Part shown: one piece after another, positions 17,239 to 26,534 of the stretch
How the letters are laid out: each line of letters begins with the position of its first letter
Position numbering within the stretch: the first letter of the stretch is position 1
Assembly (NCBI RefSeq): GCF_018139985.1
Contig: NZ_JAGSOU010000011.1
Location: forward strand, 82,215-146,214
Source: Actibacterium sp. MT2.3-13A
Lineage (GTDB): Bacteria > Pseudomonadota > Alphaproteobacteria > Rhodobacterales > Rhodobacteraceae
Direction: 5' to 3'
DNA: 64,000 nt
Program-made: the position numbers and the translations under genes
The notes under the pieces: generated by a model
What the model was told of the DNA's origin: nothing
The model's database searches: none
What the model saw: the letters and a program-made list of their open reading frames with translations, nothing else

Positions 17239-18111
17239 ATGACCAAGACCCGCGCCACCGCCATCGGATTTTCCGCCGTTCTGCTCTGGGCGCTGCTGGC
17301 GCTGTTCACCGTGGGCACGGCCCCGGTGCCGCCCCTGCAGCTCAACGCGATCTGCTTTGCCATCGGCGGCGCGATCGGGCTGGTCTGGACGGCGCGCACG
17401 GGCGCGGCGCGCGCGCTGCTCGGCATCGGCTGGAAGACCTACGCCTTCGGCACGGCGGGGCTGTTCGGCTATCACGCGCTCTATTTTTCCGCCCTGCGGC
17501 TGGCGCCGGCGGCCGAGGCGGGGCTGATCGCCTATCTCTGGCCGCTGCTGATCGTGCTGCTCTCGGGGCTGTTGCCGGGCGAGAGGCTGCGCCCGGGCCA
17601 TGTGCTCGGCGGGCTCATCGGGTTTGCCGGCGCGGCGCTGATCGTGCTGAACGGGCGGGCCAGCTTCCAGCCCGGCGCCCTGCCGGGCTACGGGCTGGCC
17701 TTTCTCTGCGCGCTGACCTGGGCGGGCTATTCGGTGCTCTCGCGCCGGCTGGGCGCGGTGCCGACGGCCAGCGTGGCCGTGTTCTGCCTGGCCACGGCGG
17801 TGCTGTCGCTGCCGCTGCACCTGGCGCTGGAGGAAACCGTCTGGCCCGCCACGGCGCTGGGCTGGCTGTCCGGCCTGGCGCTGGGGCTGGGGCCGGTTGG
17901 GCTGGCCTTCTATGTGTGGGATATCGGGGTGAAGCGCGGCGACATCCAACTGCTCGGCGTCGCCTCCTACGCGGCGCCGCTGCTGTCGACGCTGGTTCTG
18001 GTGCTGGCGGGGATCGCACCCCTGACGGCCACGCTGGGCGCGGCGGCGGCGCTGATCACGGGGGGCGCTGCGCTGGCCGCCCGGGCCAGCGCAGGCCGGG
18101 CTCAGGACTGA
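17239..18111 (+). CDS. EamA-family (DMT) exporter
   Basis: 290 residues with about ten membrane helices in two EamA repeats. Typical segments are GLIAYLWPLLIVLLSGLLPGERL near the end of the first repeat and LLGVASYAAPLLSTLVLVLAG in the second. The drug/metabolite transporter superfamily exports small metabolites such as amino acids; YddG-like aromatic amino acid export is one possibility, but the substrate cannot be read from sequence. Its stop overlaps the opposing YdcH-like gene by 10 bases. Confidence 0.8.
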   Translation: MTKTRATAIGFSAVLLWALLALFTVGTAPVPPLQLNAICFAIGGAIGLVWTARTGAARALLGIGWKTYAFGTAGLFGYHALYFSALRLAPAAEAGLIAYLWPLLIVLLSGLLPGERLRPGHVLGGLIGFAGAALIVLNGRASFQPGALPGYGLAFLCALTWAGYSVLSRRLGAVPTASVAVFCLATAVLSLPLHLALEETVWPATALGWLSGLALGLGPVGLAFYVWDIGVKRGDIQLLGVASYAAPLLSTLVLVLAGIAPLTATLGAAAALITGGAALAARASAGRAQD

Positions 18112-18269
18112 GACAGACGCTCGATCTCTTCCTTGAGGCGCAATTTCTGTTTCTTGAGGTCGGCAATCACGAGATCATCGGTTCCGGGGGCGCGCTGCGC
18201 CTCTTCCACGCGTTCCGAGAGGGTTTGGTGTTTCCTGCGGAGTTCCTGGATATGCGAACTCATGGTCAT
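18102..18269 (-). CDS. YdcH / DUF465 small coiled-coil protein
   Basis: 55 residues. The sequence SSHIQELRRKHQTLSERVEE followed by LVIADLKKQKLRLKEEIERL is the DUF465 (SlyX-like, YdcH) pattern: two amphipathic helices that form a hairpin. Function unknown. The start at 18269 was chosen because GAGGAGG lies 6 bases upstream; a second ATG two codons later is possible. Confidence 0.8.
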   Translation of the reverse strand: MTMSSHIQELRRKHQTLSERVEEAQRAPGTDDLVIADLKKQKLRLKEEIERLSQS

Positions 18270-18292
18270 GGCCGTCCTCCTCTGATGTGACA

Positions 18293-18305
18293 TGTAACTG
18301 TTACA
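18293..18305. promoter_or_regulatory. Perfect palindrome upstream of YdcH-like gene
   Basis: TGTAACTGTTACA is a perfect inverted repeat about a central T, 24 bases before the start of the YdcH-like gene. It has the shape of an operator, but I do not recognise the regulator. Confidence 0.4.
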
Positions 18306-18388
18306 GTCGAGCACAGAACGCGAGTCGTGTCACGCGATCGAAGGAACGGATGCGGCGCATTTTCGCCGCAGGGTCCGCCGCTGGCGCC

Positions 18389-19144
18389 TCACGCTCCGGG
18401 CCAGGGAAAACCCGCCCCCCCGCGCAGGACGGCGGCGATGTCGGGGCGGTAATCCTCGGCGTCGGAGCCGTGTTCCGCCCCCTCGTGCAGCACCACGGGC
18501 GGCAGCAGCGCGAAGGGCGCGCGCCCGCCCTTGACCGCGCGCAGCAGCACCAGCTTGGCGCGGCGCCCGGCCCGGGGGGCGAGCGGCAGCAATTCGACCG
18601 AGCCGAGCCGGCCGTCGAGCGCGGACAGCATCTCGGGCACGCGCTCGGCGCGCTGAATCATGGTCAGCCGCCCGCGATGCGCCAGCCGCCGCGCGGCGGT
18701 GTCGATCCAGCGCGAAAGCGGCGTCGCCTCGCCGAGCGCGGTCTCTCGGCCGGTGTCCTGCGCGGCGAGGCTGCGGTCGCGGCGGAAATAGGGCGGGTTG
18801 GCGATGACATGGGTGAAGTGGCGCTGCTTCACCTGGGGCGGAAGCTGTGCGAGATCGCCCTCGACCACCTCGAGCGCCACGCCGTTTTCCGCAGCATTGC
18901 GGCGGGCGAGCGCGGCATAGGCGGGCTGGATCTCGACGCCCGTCAGGCTCAACCCCTCCACACGCTTGCCGAGGCACAGGCTGGCCGTGCCGACGCCGCA
19001 GCCCAGTTCCAGCACGCTGTCGCCGGGGCGCGCGGGCACGGCGGCGGCAAGGAACACCGCGTCCACCCCGGCGCGGAAGCCCTGCCGCGGCTGCCACAGC
19101 GCCAGATCGCCGCCGAGAAAGAAATCGCGTGTCAAGTCGTCCAC
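18389..19144 (-). CDS. TrmN6-like tRNA adenine N6-methyltransferase
   Basis: 251 residues, SAM-dependent methyltransferase of the COG4123 type. The SAM-binding motif is LELGCGVGTASLCLG near residue 48, then TGVEIQP, and the N6-adenine catalytic motif NPPY in VIANPPYFRR. The N-terminus TRDFFLGGDLALWQPRQGFRAGVDAV is characteristic. Members such as E. coli TrmN6 methylate A37 of tRNA1(Val); whether this one keeps that target is not known. Three bases separate it from the DUF2007 gene upstream. Confidence 0.8.
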   Translation of the reverse strand: MDDLTRDFFLGGDLALWQPRQGFRAGVDAVFLAAAVPARPGDSVLELGCGVGTASLCLGKRVEGLSLTGVEIQPAYAALARRNAAENGVALEVVEGDLAQLPPQVKQRHFTHVIANPPYFRRDRSLAAQDTGRETALGEATPLSRWIDTAARRLAHRGRLTMIQRAERVPEMLSALDGRLGSVELLPLAPRAGRRAKLVLLRAVKGGRAPFALLPPVVLHEGAEHGSDAEDYRPDIAAVLRGGAGFPWPGA

Positions 19145-19147
19145 CGC

Positions 19148-19366
19148 TCAGCGCTCCGGCAAGGAGATGTCGTTGTCGCGCAGGATGGCGCGGGCGCGGA
19201 ACAGATCCGTGTCGCGCACCATGATCCTGCGCGGCAGGACCCCGATGGAGCCTTCGAGGACGCTCATGTAGACATCCATTTCAAAGCAGTCTATCTCCTC
19301 GCCCTGAAGGAGCGCCGAGACGAAGGCCGTAAGCGTCGGATCGTTGGTGCGAATAAGCTCTTTCAT
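19148..19366 (-). CDS. DUF2007 domain protein
   Basis: 72 residues, a single small ferredoxin-like domain of the DUF2007 family (MKELIRTNDPTLTAFVSALL near the start, RIMVRDTDLFRARAIL near the end). These are called putative signal-transducing proteins, without a proven role. It is the first gene of the minus-strand set DUF2007, methyltransferase, YdcH-like, and diverges from the polyprenyl synthase with 56 bases between starts. Confidence 0.8.
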   Translation of the reverse strand: MKELIRTNDPTLTAFVSALLQGEEIDCFEMDVYMSVLEGSIGVLPRRIMVRDTDLFRARAILRDNDISLPER

Positions 19367-19422
19367 GATCAGTGAGATAAGGGCAAGCCGCCCCGCTTGT
19401 CGAGCCGAGTGACGAGAGCGTG

Positions 19423-20424
19423 ATGAGCCTGGATACCGCCGCAACCAAACCGCATGAGCGCCTGAGCACCCTGCTCGCCCCCGAGATGGAGGCCGTCAAC
19501 GCGCTGATCCGCGCGCGCATGGCCAGCGAGCACGCGCCGCGCATCCCCGAGGTTTCGGCGCATCTGATCGAGGCCGGCGGCAAGCGCCTGCGCCCGATGC
19601 TGACGCTGGCGGCGGCGCGGCTCTGCGGCTACGAGGGGCCCTATCACATCCATCTGGCCGCGACGGTGGAGTTCATCCACACCGCCACGCTGCTGCATGA
19701 CGACGTGGTGGACGAAAGCGGCCAGCGCCGCGGCCGGCCCACGGCGAACCTTCTGTGGGACAACAAGTCGAGCGTTCTGGTGGGCGACTACCTGTTCGCG
19801 CGCTCCTTCCAGCTGATGGTGGAGACCGGCAGCCTGCGGGTGCTGGACATCCTCGCCAATGCCTCGGCCACCATCGCCGAGGGCGAGGTTCTGCAGCTGA
19901 CCGCGGCGCAGGATCTGCGGACCGACGAGGGCATCTACCTGAAGGTCGTGCGCGGCAAGACGGCGGCGCTGTTCTCGGCCGCGACCGAGGTCGGCGGCGT
20001 GATCGCCGGCGCGCCGGAGGCGCAGGTCAAGGCGCTTCACACCTATGGCGACGCGCTGGGGATCAGCTTCCAGATCGTGGACGACCTGCTGGATTACGCC
20101 GGCGACGCCAAGGCCACCGGCAAGAACGTCGGCGACGATTTCCGCGAGCGCAAGCTGACCCTGCCGGTGATCAAGGCGGTGGCCAAGGCCGACAGCGAGG
20201 AGCGCGCCTTCTGGACGCGCACCATCGAGAAGGGCAAGCAGGAAGAAGGCGACCTGGAGCACGCGCTGGCGCTGCTCGACCGCCACAACGCGCTGGAGGA
20301 CACCCGCGCCGAGGCTCTGGGCTGGGCGGAGAAGGCCAAGGGAGCGCTGGAGGTCCTGCCCGACGCGCCGGTGCGCCAGATGCTGCTGGATCTGGCCGAT
20401 TACGTGGTCGCCCGCGTCAACTGA
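19423..20424 (+). CDS. Polyprenyl diphosphate synthase
   Basis: 333 residues, trans-isoprenyl diphosphate synthase. The first aspartate-rich motif is LLHDDVVDES near residue 88 and the second is FQIVDDLLDYAGD near residue 217; GGKRLRPML near residue 50 binds pyrophosphate. Length and sequence suit the long-chain enzyme (IspB-like, octa- or decaprenyl) that makes the ubiquinone side chain. A GTG one codon upstream is possible. It overlaps the opposing ispE by 8 bases. Confidence 0.9.
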   Translation: MSLDTAATKPHERLSTLLAPEMEAVNALIRARMASEHAPRIPEVSAHLIEAGGKRLRPMLTLAAARLCGYEGPYHIHLAATVEFIHTATLLHDDVVDESGQRRGRPTANLLWDNKSSVLVGDYLFARSFQLMVETGSLRVLDILANASATIAEGEVLQLTAAQDLRTDEGIYLKVVRGKTAALFSAATEVGGVIAGAPEAQVKALHTYGDALGISFQIVDDLLDYAGDAKATGKNVGDDFRERKLTLPVIKAVAKADSEERAFWTRTIEKGKQEEGDLEHALALLDRHNALEDTRAEALGWAEKAKGALEVLPDAPVRQMLLDLADYVVARVN

Positions 20425-21244
20425 GCGCGCAGGGCACCACCCACCAACCCGGACGATCCCGGTGCAGCGCCTGCGCGGCGGCCTCGGCCGCGGCGCAGGT
20501 CTCGAACAGCGCGAAACAGGTGGCGCCAGAGCCCGACATGCGGGAGAGCAACTGGCCCGGCAACGCGGAAAGATCCTTCAGCACCTCGGCGATCACGGGC
20601 TGTTCGGCGATGGCCGGGGCCTGGAGGTCGTTGCGCTGGGTGGCGAGCCACGCGGCCAGATCGCGGGCGGTGGCAAACTCCGGCAGGGTTTCGGGCATCG
20701 GCGGGTTGGTCTTGCTGGCAAGGCGCCTGAACACCGCGGGGGTGGAGACCGCCGCGCCCGGATTGGCCAGAACGGCGAAAAGCGCGGGCAGGCCGCCGAC
20801 CGGGGTCACCTTTTCCCCGATCCCCTCCATCCTTGCGGCGCGGGCCAGCAGGCAGACCGGAACATCGGCGCCGAGCGGCGAGACGTCCTCGGGCAGGTCC
20901 AGCCCGCTCAGCTCTGCCACCGCGCGCAGGGCAGCAGCCGCGTCCGAAGTGCCCCCACCGATGCCCGCGGCCGTGGGCAGCACCTTGGTCAGCGTGAAAT
21001 GCAGGTCCTCAGCGCCGAGAAGCCGGGCCGCGCGAAGGATCGAATTGCTGTCGTCCGTTGGCACCCCGGCGGCCAGCGGCCCCGCCACCGTCAGGCGCAG
21101 CCCCGGCCCCCGCTCCACCCGCAGCCGGTCGCCGAGGTCGGCGAACAGCACGAGGCTGTCGAGCAGGTGATAGCCGTCGACCCGCTGGCCGGTGACATGC
21201 AGCGTCAGGTTGACCTTGGCCGGCGCGCGGGCCTCAATTGCCAT
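20417..21244 (-). CDS. ispE: 4-diphosphocytidyl-2-C-methyl-D-erythritol kinase
   Basis: 275 residues, GHMP kinase of the MEP isoprenoid pathway; it phosphorylates CDP-methylerythritol. The N-terminus APAKVNLTLHVTGQRVDGYHLLDS is diagnostic, with the ATP loop LPTAAGIGGGTSDAAAALR near residue 88 and the C-terminal RMSGSGATCFALF. The start overlaps the end of the upstream TPR gene by 11 bases, so the two are co-transcribed. The converging polyprenyl synthase uses the products of this pathway. Confidence 0.94.
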   Translation of the reverse strand: MAIEARAPAKVNLTLHVTGQRVDGYHLLDSLVLFADLGDRLRVERGPGLRLTVAGPLAAGVPTDDSNSILRAARLLGAEDLHFTLTKVLPTAAGIGGGTSDAAAALRAVAELSGLDLPEDVSPLGADVPVCLLARAARMEGIGEKVTPVGGLPALFAVLANPGAAVSTPAVFRRLASKTNPPMPETLPEFATARDLAAWLATQRNDLQAPAIAEQPVIAEVLKDLSALPGQLLSRMSGSGATCFALFETCAAAEAAAQALHRDRPGWWVVPCALS

Positions 21245-22964
21245 TGACCACCTTCAGCGGCGCGGCGCCCTCCTCCTCCAGCACCTTGTCGAGCCCCAGT
21301 TCCAGCTTGCGCCGGATGCGGGCGGGATCGACATCCTCGCTCGGCTCGTCGGGGTCGATGAAGGACAGCGCGCGGCGCCACTGGAACTCGGCCTCCAGCC
21401 TGCGGCCCACGGCCCAGAGCACGTCGCCGAGGTGATCGTTGACCACCGGGTCGATCGGCATCAGCTCGGTCGCGCGCTCCATGTAGGGCACGGCCTCCTC
21501 GTAGCGGCCGAGGCGGAACAGCACCCAGCCCAGCGAGTCGGTGATGTAGCCGTCGTCGGGGCGCGCGGCGACCGCGCGCTCGATCATGTCCAGCGCCTCG
21601 TCGAGGTTGGTTTGCTTCTCGACATAGGAATAACCGAGGTAGTTCAGCACGCGCGGCTGGTCGGGTTCCAGCTCAAGCGCCCTGCGGAAATCGGCCTCGG
21701 CCTCGGGCCACATGTCCAGCCGCTCATGGGCGATGCCACGGGCGTAATAGACGATCCATTGCGGGCGCTGCGGCTCATCGAACAGGGCGATGGCGCGGTC
21801 ATAGGCCTGCCGAGCCTCGTCATAGCGTTTCAGCCGGCGCAGCATGTCGCCCATGGAGACATGCACAACGGGCACGCGTGCGTGGCTCTTGGACAGCTGG
21901 GTCAGAACCTCGATCGCGGCCTCGGACCGGCCGTCGCGCTCCAGCGTGTCGGCGCGGCCCAGCTCGGCCGCGTAGAAGGCCGGATCGTCGGCGGGCACGC
22001 GCAGATAGGCCTCGGTGGCGAGGTCGTAGCGCCCCTGCGCCTCCAGCAGCGAGGCGGTCAGCAGCATCGCATCAACATGGTCGGGGCGGAGAAACTCGGC
22101 GGTGCGGGAATAGAGCAGCGTGTAGGCGTCGACCGCCTCGCCCTCCAGCGCGCCGGCCACGGTGAAGAACACCTCCGCCGCGCCGTCCTGCGCTGAATTG
22201 ACGATGTTGAAGGGCAGCATCTCGCCCTTTTCCAGTTCAGCGCGCAGCTGCGCAACGCCGGGATCGGGCTCCGGCCCGAACACCTCGTCCAGCAGCGCCA
22301 CGGCCTCGGCGTTGCGCTCCAGCTGGCTGAGGATCTCAACATGGGCGAGGACGCCGCGCCGGGTCGAGTGCAGCGTCTGCCCCTCCGCGCTGGCGAACAG
22401 CGCCTCGGCCCCCTCGAAATCGCCGACCAGGGAGAGCGCCAGCGCCTTGTGATACATGCCGAACACCGCCAGCCCGGTCTCCTCGGCGGCGGCGTCGAAG
22501 GCGTCGAGCGCCTGCGCCATGCGACCGGCGCCGAGATGGCTCCAGGCGCGCGCCAGCCCGTCCACCAGCGGCCCGACGGACCGCCCGGCCTCGATATCCT
22601 CGAGCGCCTGCTCATAGGCGCCGCGCTTGAACTGGTCGGCCAGCAGCACCAGGTTCGCGGCCTGGCTGTCGAATCCAGCCGATTGCAGGCGCCGCGCGAT
22701 CGGCACCGCGCCGTTGACCTGCCCCAGCCCGATGAAGGCCAGAACCGCGTTTTCCAGCAGTCCGGGATTGGAGGGATCGCGCGCCAGTGCCTGGCTGTAA
22801 TAGGCCGCCGCGGCCTTGTAGTCGTTCTCCTCGCTGGCGTGACGCGCGGCGAGATAGGCCCCGGCCAGGCCGTTCTGGGCCTGCACAGGCGCGGCGAAAC
22901 CGGCGGCGGCCGCGATACAGGCGGCGAAAGCCGTCAGGCGGATGGGGAAAAGGGACAAGGGCAC
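21234..22964 (-). CDS. Exported tetratricopeptide-repeat protein
   Basis: 576 residues. A signal peptide MPLSLFPIRLTAFAACIAAA ends near AAPVQAQNG. The rest is a series of TPR-like helix pairs, clearest at the C-terminus: QWIVYYARGIAHERLDMWPE, then LNYLGYSYVEKQTNLDEALD, then YITDSLGWVLFRLGRYEEAV. TPR proteins act as scaffolds for other proteins; this one would work in the periplasm or at the outer membrane. No specific partner is evident. It precedes ispE with an 11-base overlap. Confidence 0.8.
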   Translation of the reverse strand: MPLSLFPIRLTAFAACIAAAAGFAAPVQAQNGLAGAYLAARHASEENDYKAAAAYYSQALARDPSNPGLLENAVLAFIGLGQVNGAVPIARRLQSAGFDSQAANLVLLADQFKRGAYEQALEDIEAGRSVGPLVDGLARAWSHLGAGRMAQALDAFDAAAEETGLAVFGMYHKALALSLVGDFEGAEALFASAEGQTLHSTRRGVLAHVEILSQLERNAEAVALLDEVFGPEPDPGVAQLRAELEKGEMLPFNIVNSAQDGAAEVFFTVAGALEGEAVDAYTLLYSRTAEFLRPDHVDAMLLTASLLEAQGRYDLATEAYLRVPADDPAFYAAELGRADTLERDGRSEAAIEVLTQLSKSHARVPVVHVSMGDMLRRLKRYDEARQAYDRAIALFDEPQRPQWIVYYARGIAHERLDMWPEAEADFRRALELEPDQPRVLNYLGYSYVEKQTNLDEALDMIERAVAARPDDGYITDSLGWVLFRLGRYEEAVPYMERATELMPIDPVVNDHLGDVLWAVGRRLEAEFQWRRALSFIDPDEPSEDVDPARIRRKLELGLDKVLEEEGAAPLKVVNGN

Positions 22965-23053
22965 TCTCCGACTAGACCTGGGCGAAACCTAGCCCCGCCG
23001 GCGCCCGGTGGCAATGCGGGGCGGTGCATTCGCCGCCCCGCCGCACGCAGCCG

Positions 23054-24706
23054 TTACATGTTGGGATAATTCGGCCCGTCTCCGCCCTGCGGCGTAACCC
23101 AGTTGATGTTCTGGCTGGGGTCCTTGATGTCGCAGGTCTTGCAGTGCACGCAGTTCTGGAAGTTGATGACGAAGCGCGGCTCCTTGCCCTCTTCCTCGAC
23201 CACCTCGTAGACGCCGGCCGGGCAGTAGCGCTGCGCGGGCTCGGCGTATTTCGGCAGGTTCACCCTGATCGGGACCGAGGGATCCTTGAGCTGCAGGTGG
23301 CAGGGCTGACTTTCCTCGTGGTTGGTCATCGAGAAGCTGACATTGGTCAGCCGGTCGAAGCTGAGCTTGCCGTCGGGCTTGGGATAGTCGATCGGCTGGA
23401 ACTTCGCCGCCTCGCCGGTGGCCGCCGCATCCGATTTGCCGTGGCGCAGCGTGCCCAGAGGGTTCCAGCCGGTGAGATTGGCCACCCACATGTCGAAGCC
23501 CCCCAGCGCCAGGCTGGCGGCCATGCCGAGCCTGGACCAAAGCGGCTTGACGTTGCGGACCCGCTTGAGGTCCTTGCCGATCGCACCCTTGCGGACCGCA
23601 TCCTCATAGGCCGTCAGCTCGTCGCCCGCGCGGCCGGACTTGAGCGCTTCATGGGCCGCCTCGGCCGCAGCCTTGCCCGAGAGCATGGCGTTGTGATTGC
23701 CCTTGATGCGCGGCACGTTCAGCAGTCCGGCGGAACAGCCCAGCAGCGCGCCGCCAGGGAACACCATCTTCGGCACCGACTGCCAGCCGCCCTCGGAAAT
23801 CGCGCGGGCGCCATAGGCCACGCGCTTGCCGCCCTTCAGCAGTTCGGCCACCATCGGGTGGTGCTTGAACCGCTGGAATTCCATGTAGGGGAAGAGATAG
23901 GGGTTCTCGTAGTTCAGGTGCACCACGAAGCCCACATAGACCTGGTTGTTCTCCAGGTGATAGATGAACGAACCGCCGCCGGCGTTGCCGCCCAGCGGCC
24001 AGCCCATGGTGTGGGTGACGCTGCCCTCGCGGTGCTTTTCCGGATCGATCTCCCAGATCTCTTTCATCCCGAGGCCGAATTTCTGCGGGCAATGGCCCTT
24101 GGACAGCTCGTATTTCGCCATCACCTCCTTGGACAACGAGCCGCGCACGCCCTCGCCCAGCAGCACATATTTCCCGTGCAGCTCCATCCCCGGCTCGTAG
24201 GCCGGGCCGGGGGTGCCGTCGGGGTTCTTGCCGAACTCGCCCGCGACCACGCCCTTGACCTCGCCATTCTCGCCATAGACCAGCTCGGAACAGGCCATGC
24301 CGGGGAAGATCTCGACGCCCAGGCCCTCGGCCTGCTCGGCCATCCAGCGGCAGACATTGCCCATCGAGACGATGTAGTTGCCGTGGTTGTTCATCAAGGG
24401 AGGCATCGGCCAGTTCGGGATGCGCATCTGCCCGCCCTCGCCGAGGATGTAGAAATTGTCCTCCCTGACCGGGGCGTTCAGCGGCGCGCCCTTTTCCTTC
24501 CAGTCGGGGATCAGCGCGTTCAGACCGATCGGGTCCAGCACCGCGCCCGACAGGATATGCGCGCCCACCTCGGAGCCTTTTTCCAGCACCACCACGCCCA
24601 GATCGGGGTCGAGCTGCTTCAGGCGGATCGCGGCCGACAGCCCCGCGGGCCCCGCGCCCACGATCACCACGTCATATTCCATCGATTCCCGTTCGATCTC
24701 GGCCAT
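23054..24706 (-). CDS. Electron transfer flavoprotein-ubiquinone oxidoreductase
   Basis: 550 residues. The enzyme passes electrons from acyl-CoA dehydrogenases, through electron transfer flavoprotein, to ubiquinone in the membrane. The FAD site is DVVIVGAGPAGLSAAIRL at the N-terminus; the C-terminal 4Fe-4S domain shows YCPAGVYEV and NCVHCKTCDIKDPSQNINW with four cysteines. GAGGGG precedes the start MAEIERESMEYD. It stands alone with a good candidate promoter. The acyl-CoA dehydrogenase at 29.9-31.6 kb is a likely electron source. Confidence 0.95.
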   Translation of the reverse strand: MAEIERESMEYDVVIVGAGPAGLSAAIRLKQLDPDLGVVVLEKGSEVGAHILSGAVLDPIGLNALIPDWKEKGAPLNAPVREDNFYILGEGGQMRIPNWPMPPLMNNHGNYIVSMGNVCRWMAEQAEGLGVEIFPGMACSELVYGENGEVKGVVAGEFGKNPDGTPGPAYEPGMELHGKYVLLGEGVRGSLSKEVMAKYELSKGHCPQKFGLGMKEIWEIDPEKHREGSVTHTMGWPLGGNAGGGSFIYHLENNQVYVGFVVHLNYENPYLFPYMEFQRFKHHPMVAELLKGGKRVAYGARAISEGGWQSVPKMVFPGGALLGCSAGLLNVPRIKGNHNAMLSGKAAAEAAHEALKSGRAGDELTAYEDAVRKGAIGKDLKRVRNVKPLWSRLGMAASLALGGFDMWVANLTGWNPLGTLRHGKSDAAATGEAAKFQPIDYPKPDGKLSFDRLTNVSFSMTNHEESQPCHLQLKDPSVPIRVNLPKYAEPAQRYCPAGVYEVVEEEGKEPRFVINFQNCVHCKTCDIKDPSQNINWVTPQGGDGPNYPNM

Positions 24707-24763
24707 CTGCGATCCCCTCTTCGCGCCGCCGCGGCGCTTTCCTCCGTTGAACATCCCGAAAAG

Positions 24764-24792
24764 CGTTATCTGACAGGGCTTGGCCGCGTCAA
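24764..24792 (-). promoter_or_regulatory. Candidate promoter of ETF-ubiquinone oxidoreductase
   Basis: On the minus strand TTGACG and ATAACG are separated by exactly 17 bases, 58 bases before the start codon. This is the best housekeeping-type promoter match on a core gene in the window. Confidence 0.5.
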
Positions 24793-24939
24793 TTGTAACC
24801 CAACACCATCATGTCGCATTGCAGCATTTGGCGCTGTTTCCCTTGCAATTGGCCGCCCCCTCGGTTCAGGTATGGCAATCCATTCACCGGCGGCACGCCG
24901 ATTTTCGCGCGCGCCGCACCCAACCGTCCGATGAGAGAG

Positions 24940-25410
24940 ATGGAAAAGATACCGATGACCCGCGCGGGCCATGCCGCGCTTGATGCAGAGTTGAAGCAGC
25001 TGAAATCCGTCGAGCGACCGGCCGTCATCCGGGCCATCGCCGAGGCCCGCGAACATGGCGACCTGTCGGAAAACGCCGAATACCACGCCGCCCGCGAGAA
25101 GCAGAGCTTCATCGAGGGCCGGATCAAGGAACTGGAGAGCCTGCTGTCGCTGGCCGAGGTGATCGACCCGACGAAACTGTCCGGCTCGATCAAGTTCGGC
25201 GCCACGGTCGAACTGGTCGACGAGGACACCGACGAGGAAAAGACCTACCAGATCGTGGGCGAGGCCGAGGCCGATATCGAAAAGGGCCTGCTGAACATCA
25301 AGTCGCCGCTGGCGCGCGCCCTGATCGGCAAGGAAGAAGGCGACAGCGTCGAGGTGGCAACGCCCGGCGGCGGCAAGAGCTACGAAGTGCTCAGCGTGAA
25401 ATACGTCTGA
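24940..25410 (+). CDS. greA: Transcription elongation factor GreA
   Basis: 156 residues, the normal GreA length. GreA inserts its coiled coil into stalled RNA polymerase and stimulates cleavage of backtracked RNA. The start [19 protein letters not shown] is typical; an ATG three codons earlier is in frame but less like the family. The coiled-coil tip [12 protein letters not shown] carries the acidic residues, and the C-terminal domain has [18 protein letters not shown]. The 233-base gap before it also holds the divergent ETF-QO promoter and a TGCAGCATTT motif. Confidence 0.96.
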   Translation: MEKIPMTRAGHAALDAELKQLKSVERPAVIRAIAEAREHGDLSENAEYHAAREKQSFIEGRIKELESLLSLAEVIDPTKLSGSIKFGATVELVDEDTDEEKTYQIVGEAEADIEKGLLNIKSPLARALIGKEEGDSVEVATPGGGKSYEVLSVKYV

Positions 25411-25440
25411 GCCGGGAAACGCAACCGGGGACCGGGGCGG

Positions 25441-26451
25441 ATGGGTGACAAGCAGCCACAGCAGCCGATCGACCTTGGGATCTTCGGCAAGACCCAGGGC
25501 GCGCGCGGCCTGGGCGCGGCGGAGGTCGTCGCCATCGTGCTGAGCGTGCTCTGGCTGGGCGGGGCGGGGCTGTTCCTCGTTCTGGCGCCCGGCGGCGCCG
25601 AGGGCGGGGCCGATCCCACGGGCTTCGTCATGACGCTGCTTGCGGTGGCGATGCCCGTGGCGCTGATCTGGGTCGCCGCCTCGGCGGCCAAGAGCGCGCG
25701 CATCATGCGCGAGGAATCGGCGCGGCTGCAGGCCGCGATCGACGCCATGCGCCATGCCTATATCCAGCAGCAGCAGGGCGCCGGCTCGGGGGTGAAACCC
25801 TCGGTCGAAAGGAAGCTCGACGAGATCGCCGCGGCCCAGAAACAGGCCGAAAGCGCCATCGCCACCTTCGCCACCAGCCGCGACCGCGAGCATCCGCCGC
25901 GCGTCAGGCCGACCGCGCCCGGGGCCGACGACGCCCAGCCCTCGCTGGCGCTGGGCACCACCGCCGAGGAGATCGCGCCGCCGATCTCGGCGGCCGATTT
26001 CATCCGCGCGCTGAACTTTCCCGAGACCGCCGAGGACCGGGAGGGCTTCCGCGCCCTGCGCCGCGCGCTGGAGGACCGCAGCGCGGCCAAGCTGGTGCGC
26101 GCGGCGCAGGACGTGCTGACCCTGCTCAGCCAGGACGGCATCTACATGGACGACCTGAGCCCCGACCGCGCCCGCCCGGAGATCTGGCGCAAGTTCGCCG
26201 CCGGAGAGCGCGGCCCGACGGTGGCCGCGCTGGGCGGGGTGCGCGACCGCTCCTGCCTGGCGCTGACCGCCGGACGCATGCGGCAGGACCCGATCTTCCG
26301 CGACGCCGCGCATCATTTCCTGCGCCAGTTCGACCGCAGCCTCGTGGCATTCGAATCGTCCGCCAGCGACCAGGAACTCAGCAAGCTGGCCGAGACCCGC
26401 ACCGCGCGCGCCTTCATGCTGCTGGGCCGGGTGACCGGCGCCTTCGACTGA
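25441..26451 (+). CDS. Conserved membrane protein of unknown function
   Basis: 336 residues, not recognised as a named family. Two membrane helices lie near residues 25-48 (EVVAIVLSVLWLGGAGLFLVL) and 62-80 (MTLLAVAMPVALIWVAASAA). They are followed by a probable coiled coil (residues 85-145) and a soluble C-terminal domain with EDREGFRALRRALEDRSAAK and DAAHHFLRQFDRSLVAFE. It follows greA by 30 bases and could be co-transcribed. The layout resembles other roseobacter membrane proteins with a cytoplasmic helical domain; no function is offered. Confidence 0.7.
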   Translation: MGDKQPQQPIDLGIFGKTQGARGLGAAEVVAIVLSVLWLGGAGLFLVLAPGGAEGGADPTGFVMTLLAVAMPVALIWVAASAAKSARIMREESARLQAAIDAMRHAYIQQQQGAGSGVKPSVERKLDEIAAAQKQAESAIATFATSRDREHPPRVRPTAPGADDAQPSLALGTTAEEIAPPISAADFIRALNFPETAEDREGFRALRRALEDRSAAKLVRAAQDVLTLLSQDGIYMDDLSPDRARPEIWRKFAAGERGPTVAALGGVRDRSCLALTAGRMRQDPIFRDAAHHFLRQFDRSLVAFESSASDQELSKLAETRTARAFMLLGRVTGAFD

Positions 26452-26534
26452 TCACGCGCCGTTCCTCCGACCGATTGCATCTTGCCCGCCAAGCCCCTAA
26501 TGGCTGACGCGAACGCGTTTTCCGGGAGCGGCAG

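Noticed and set aside
24820..24829. TGCAGCATTT in the greA leader as a third PhaR site
   Set aside because: The match is only 10 bases and greA has no link to polyhydroxyalkanoate, so chance is more likely.
23024..24934. A plus-strand open frame of 636 codons
   Set aside because: It is antisense to ETF-ubiquinone oxidoreductase, which has full catalytic motifs; the product lacks protein-like features.
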